NCBI GenBank assembly: GCA_029667085.1 | Contig: JARUHJ010000005.1 | Location: 124,001 to 188,000, forward strand | Reading direction: 5' to 3' | Length of the DNA stretch: 64,000 bases | Source of the DNA: Deltaproteobacteria bacterium IMCC39524 | Lineage (GTDB): Bacteria > Desulfobacterota > Desulfuromonadia > Desulfuromonadales > BM103 | Part shown: positions 61,201 to 64,000 of the stretch, in pieces | Numbering within the stretch: the first letter of the stretch is position 1 | How the letters are laid out: every line of letters begins with the position of its first letter | The notes under the pieces: model-generated | Seen by the model: only the letters and a program-made list of their open reading frames with translations | Database searches by the model: none | Told to the model about the DNA's origin: nothing | Made by a program: the position numbers and the translations under genes

Positions 61201-64000
61201 TCATGGGACGTCAAAACTGTATGCAGCCGAAATGTTATCAGCCTCATTCGGTTCTACAAGCCAATTCGAGGAATCAGCAATAAAACCTAAATAATAAGTC
61301 ACCCCCGACTGAACCCAGGACGGCACCTTACCATTGAACGCTACGGTTACGTCACCGGGCATCATTGTTGAGACCCTTACATGCTTCAGTTTGGTGTCAT
61401 CGGCTGTAATCACAGCATCGGTAGAGAGATACAACGTCGCATAGATATCTCTCGGGGCCCTGCTTGTCCCGACGTTACTGACTGTCGCGGTTACGCTCAA
61501 GCTGTCACCGGCATTGGCGTTAGCAGGAACACCCGTTACAGAGCCGGCGACCAGATCATAGGGAGTGCCGGAAACAACAAACGCCTGCCCAGGTGAGGCA
61601 TTATTGACCTCATTCGATTCAGCAAGTCTATTTGAGGCATCGGCAATAAAACCCAAATAATAAGTCACCCCGGACTGAACCCAGGACGGCACCACAGCGT
61701 TCAACGCTACGGTTACGTCACCGACCTCCATTGTTTTGACTCTTGTATAGCTCAGTTCGGTATCATCGGTTGTAATCACGGCATCGGTAGAAATATACAA
61801 CGACGCATAGACATCTTTCGGGGCCCTGTTTGGCCCGACGTTACTGACTGTCGCAGTTATGCTCAAGCTGTCACCGGCATTGGCGTTAGCTGGAACGCCC
61901 GTTACAGAACCGGCGACCAGATCATACGGAATACCGGAAACCAAAAAACCCTGCCCCCCTGTAAAATTATTGGTCTCATCATGCTCATTGGAAGCGCGAT
62001 TACCTAAATCGGCATTCACGCCAATATAATAGGTCTCCCCAAGCATCACCCATGACGGCACCAAAAATGTGAAATCGGCTGTCTCTGCCTCCCCTGGCTG
62101 CATCGTAGTGAGCCTTATATAATCGAGGAGGATGTCATCACTTGTCACCTGGCAGTCGGTTGAAATGTAGATAGCAACATAATTGTCGAGCGGAACCTTG
62201 ATATTGCCGACATTACTGATGGTAACGGTCACCGTCATAAGGTCCCCGGCCTCTGCTGTCGCAGGGACCCCCGTAACACTATCGACGACCAGATCATAAT
62301 GATCGATCTGATCGAGGACGAAATCGACCGTTGCCACATTCGCTAAAAACTCAGAAGCCGCAATATTGGCTATTACAGGATCAACATAAACCACCCCCGT
62401 AACATCGACATGAATAGGTAAACCCTCTGCCTGCACTACCGGCACACGATAGAAACCGTCGGCATCTGTCTTCACCGACGAGTAAGCAACCGCTGACGAG
62501 TAAACTTCAATGCCTGCGAGAGGATTGGTTGTCACAGCGTCAGTCACAACACCTTCAACCCATCCATCAATGACGTTAAGATTAAAGTTCTGGCCCACCT
62601 GATCACCACCGGATGTATCGACGGCAATTTTGTTTCCGACGAAGCCAAGCGGGTTGACAATGCGCTGCTTCGGCATAACGTTCCAGTCGGCGGCTGAGGA
62701 GACATTCAGACTGTAGTTACCTGAAACGTCACTCACACCATAGGCACGCTCACCGCTACCGTTCGTGGCGACGACAGGAATCCCGCCGGTCGGCACAGCT
62801 GAAGCCAATACCTGACCACTGATGGTGGCCGTTGCAGCCGGCAGATCGAAATCAACCGCTCCGACACAGGCCGAAAGCTGCCGGGCTGCGCCATCATCGA
62901 CATACCCTTTCAAAGATGGGCTAAAATCGTCGTGCCCCGCCAGTTCAACATGGCCCGCTAGGACTGGGTCGAAACAAATGGCCGGTACAGCCAGGCTGTA
63001 GTTGCCGTTGAGGTCGGTCAGGCCAACGCTGTACACACCTGAACAGTTCGCAATAATTTCGACACCATCGATGCCACTACCGGAACTGTGCACCTGACCA
63101 TTGATGGCATCAACATCGCTGGCAAGGTTTATATTGTAGCTGCCAGCCGGCCCGCTGATTGTGATCGGAGCAGGTACATTGGCGGCATAGCCGTAGGCCA
63201 TCGGGTAGACCAGATAATCACCGGCAGCCGCTGCGTCGAAGACATAAAAACCAGAAGAATTAGTCAGGGCGTAGCCATAGATATTGCCCCATTTGTCTTC
63301 GAAGCGCAGGAACGCACCGGTCACCAGTGTGCTGCCATCCGATTCGTAAAGTAGTCCACTCAGGTTATCAGGCTGACCAACCTGGCTGACGCTGAATACC
63401 GAACTGTCCGTACCGGTACCGGCACCGACGGTGATGTCGGTAGCGCGGAAGGAGTAGTCACCAAAGGCATGGAAGCGATCGAGCGTATTGTGGTAATTAA
63501 GAGTTACTGTCGCAACGCCACTACCGTTGGCAACCGCCTGGACCGTGCGAACGACCATGTCCTCGCCACCGATCCCGCCCGGGGCGACATCGACCAGCTG
63601 CTCAAAGAAGATCGTACTCCCCGGAACAGCACCACTGGCCGTAACCACCAGGTCATCCTGGTAGTTGGCCGCAATTGAACCGGCTTGATCATCGCTGACC
63701 GTCAGGTCGTAGATCATGAAAGCGAAGCTGGCCGGTGTCGGATCAACATTCAGAGAAGGATCGGCCGCCCGCACCTCGAAAGTGTACGAGCCGGCGGCTA
63801 AGCCGTTATAGCTTTGCGGGCTGGTACATGTTGAGTAAATGCCACCATCGATCCGGCACTCAAAGGTTGCTGCCGCGTCGTCGCTGAACGAATCGTTGGC
63901 GCTGAAGGTAAAGGTTATATCGGTGACATAAGGAGTAGGTTCCGCACCGCTGTCAATCGACGTTTCTGGCGGAATAGTGTCAACTACATAGACTGTCCGG
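61201..64000 (-). CDS. Large secreted CARDB/Ig-like repeat protein (5' end outside the window)
   Basis: The frame stays open to the window edge, so the N-terminus is missing; at least 933 residues are seen. From the edge inward there is an Ig-like domain ('FECRIDGGIYSTCTSPQSYNGLAAGSYTFEVRAADPS'), an unassigned beta-rich region, several carboxypeptidase-regulatory-like beta domains ('LSGLLYESDGSTLVTGAFLRFEDKWGNIYGYAL', 'SGQVLASAVPTGGIPVV') and three tandem CARDB domains at the C-terminus ('YDLVVDSVTGVPATAEAGDLMTVTVTISNVG…', each about 120 residues, the last two nearly identical). It is likely a surface or extracellular adhesive protein. An internal GTG at 63774 is not the true start. Confidence 0.85.
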   Translation of the reverse strand, partial: RTVYVVDTIPPETSIDSGAEPTPYVTDITFTFSANDSFSDDAAATFECRIDGGIYSTCTSPQSYNGLAAGSYTFEVRAADPSLNVDPTPASFAFMIYDLTVSDDQAGSIAANYQDDLVVTASGAVPGSTIFFEQLVDVAPGGIGGEDMVVRTVQAVANGSGVATVTLNYHNTLDRFHAFGDYSFRATDITVGAGTGTDSSVFSVSQVGQPDNLSGLLYESDGSTLVTGAFLRFEDKWGNIYGYALTNSSGFYVFDAAAAGDYLVYPMAYGYAANVPAPITISGPAGSYNINLASDVDAINGQVHSSGSGIDGVEIIANCSGVYSVGLTDLNGNYSLAVPAICFDPVLAGHVELAGHDDFSPSLKGYVDDGAARQLSACVGAVDFDLPAATATISGQVLASAVPTGGIPVVATNGSGERAYGVSDVSGNYSLNVSSAADWNVMPKQRIVNPLGFVGNKIAVDTSGGDQVGQNFNLNVIDGWVEGVVTDAVTTNPLAGIEVYSSAVAYSSVKTDADGFYRVPVVQAEGLPIHVDVTGVVYVDPVIANIAASEFLANVATVDFVLDQIDHYDLVVDSVTGVPATAEAGDLMTVTVTISNVGNIKVPLDNYVAIYISTDCQVTSDDILLDYIRLTTMQPGEAETADFTFLVPSWVMLGETYYIGVNADLGNRASNEHDETNNFTGGQGFLVSGIPYDLVAGSVTGVPANANAGDSLSITATVSNVGPNRAPKDVYASLYISTDAVITTDDTELSYTRVKTMEVGDVTVALNAVVPSWVQSGVTYYLGFIADASNRLAESNEVNNASPGQAFVVSGTPYDLVAGSVTGVPANANAGDSLSVTATVSNVGTSRAPRDIYATLYLSTDAVITADDTKLKHVRVSTMMPGDVTVAFNGKVPSWVQSGVTYYLGFIADSSNWLVEPNEADNISAAYSFDVP

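Noticed and set aside
1-64000. CRISPR arrays, tRNA and rRNA genes
   Set aside because: Looked for spaced direct repeats, T-loop GTTCGA patterns and rRNA-like segments; found none that hold up.

Overview
The window looks like a chromosomal segment of a Gram-negative, anaerobic deltaproteobacterium of the Desulfuromonadales/Desulfuromonadia (Geobacter-Desulfuromonas relatives). This is inferred from gene content: a methylmalonyl-CoA/propionyl-CoA carbon module, futalosine-type menaquinone genes (mqnB, mqnD), several GspE/MshE-N-domain and PilZ proteins, two outer-membrane porins, a CxxU selenoprotein of the AhpD superfamily, and a family of dispersed 'TTAACGCAAAGACGC' palindromes. No rRNA, tRNA or CRISPR array was seen. 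Almost all of the sequence is ordinary housekeeping DNA; there is one small transposon remnant.

Layout. 1-4.4 kb: miaA, a glycosyltransferase, a PilZ protein, a ferritin-like protein overlapping a one-heme cytochrome, and a convergent NarL-type response regulator. 4.6-9.0 kb: a PilZ protein followed by a 1346-residue type-1-secreted adhesin with a LapA-like TAAG site and a perfect 429-bp tandem duplication. 9.3-18.2 kb (minus strand): a DUF4139 protein, then the run glmU-glmS-ClC-pcrA. 18.3-22.0 kb (plus): a MXAN_5187-like protein, a patatin and a B12-binding radical SAM protein. 22.2-26.4 kb (minus): a thioredoxin-like protein, a GspE_N/REC protein and clpB. 26.7-31.3 kb (plus): the AhpD-like selenoprotein, an AAA ATPase and a JAB-DinG fusion helicase. 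31.4-36.9 kb (plus): an alanine-rich leader peptide with an attenuator, an aminotransferase, gshA and tkt. 37-46 kb: pepF, an ECF sigma/anti-sigma/DUF3106 operon, two porins and an FG-GAP protein. 46.4-57.7 kb (minus): a TlpA-like thioredoxin, then a propionyl-CoA to succinyl-CoA module (carboxyltransferase, biotin carboxylase, XRE-cupin regulator, mutase, meaB, epimerase). 58-60.8 kb (plus): an unknown protein, mqnB and mqnD. 61.2 kb to the end (minus): an IS110 remnant lies just before a large CARDB/Ig secreted protein that runs off the window.

How the genes work together. The carboxyltransferase and biotin carboxylase would make methylmalonyl-CoA from propionyl-CoA; the epimerase and the B12-dependent mutase (protected by MeaB) convert it to succinyl-CoA, or run the route in reverse. 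The XRE-cupin protein between them is the probable regulator; GGTTTTA-containing inverted repeats occur in its own promoter region and at the carboxyltransferase promoter. glmS and glmU feed UDP-GlcNAc synthesis. mqnB and mqnD belong to menaquinone synthesis.

Most interesting observations. (1) A 35-codon leader peptide with seven consecutive Ala codons, followed by mutually exclusive RNA pairings and an intrinsic terminator, precedes an aminotransferase. This has the layout of a classical translation-coupled attenuator, here apparently sensing charged tRNA-Ala. (2) An AhpD-like gene is interrupted by an in-frame TGA exactly where CxxC needs its second Cys, with a SECIS-like hairpin 11 nt downstream. 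(3) A GxxExxY gene is bounded by 27-nt terminal inverted repeats that resemble the dispersed palindromes, and sits between meaB and the epimerase gene. This suggests that the GxxExxY gene and the non-coding palindromes are one mobile family.
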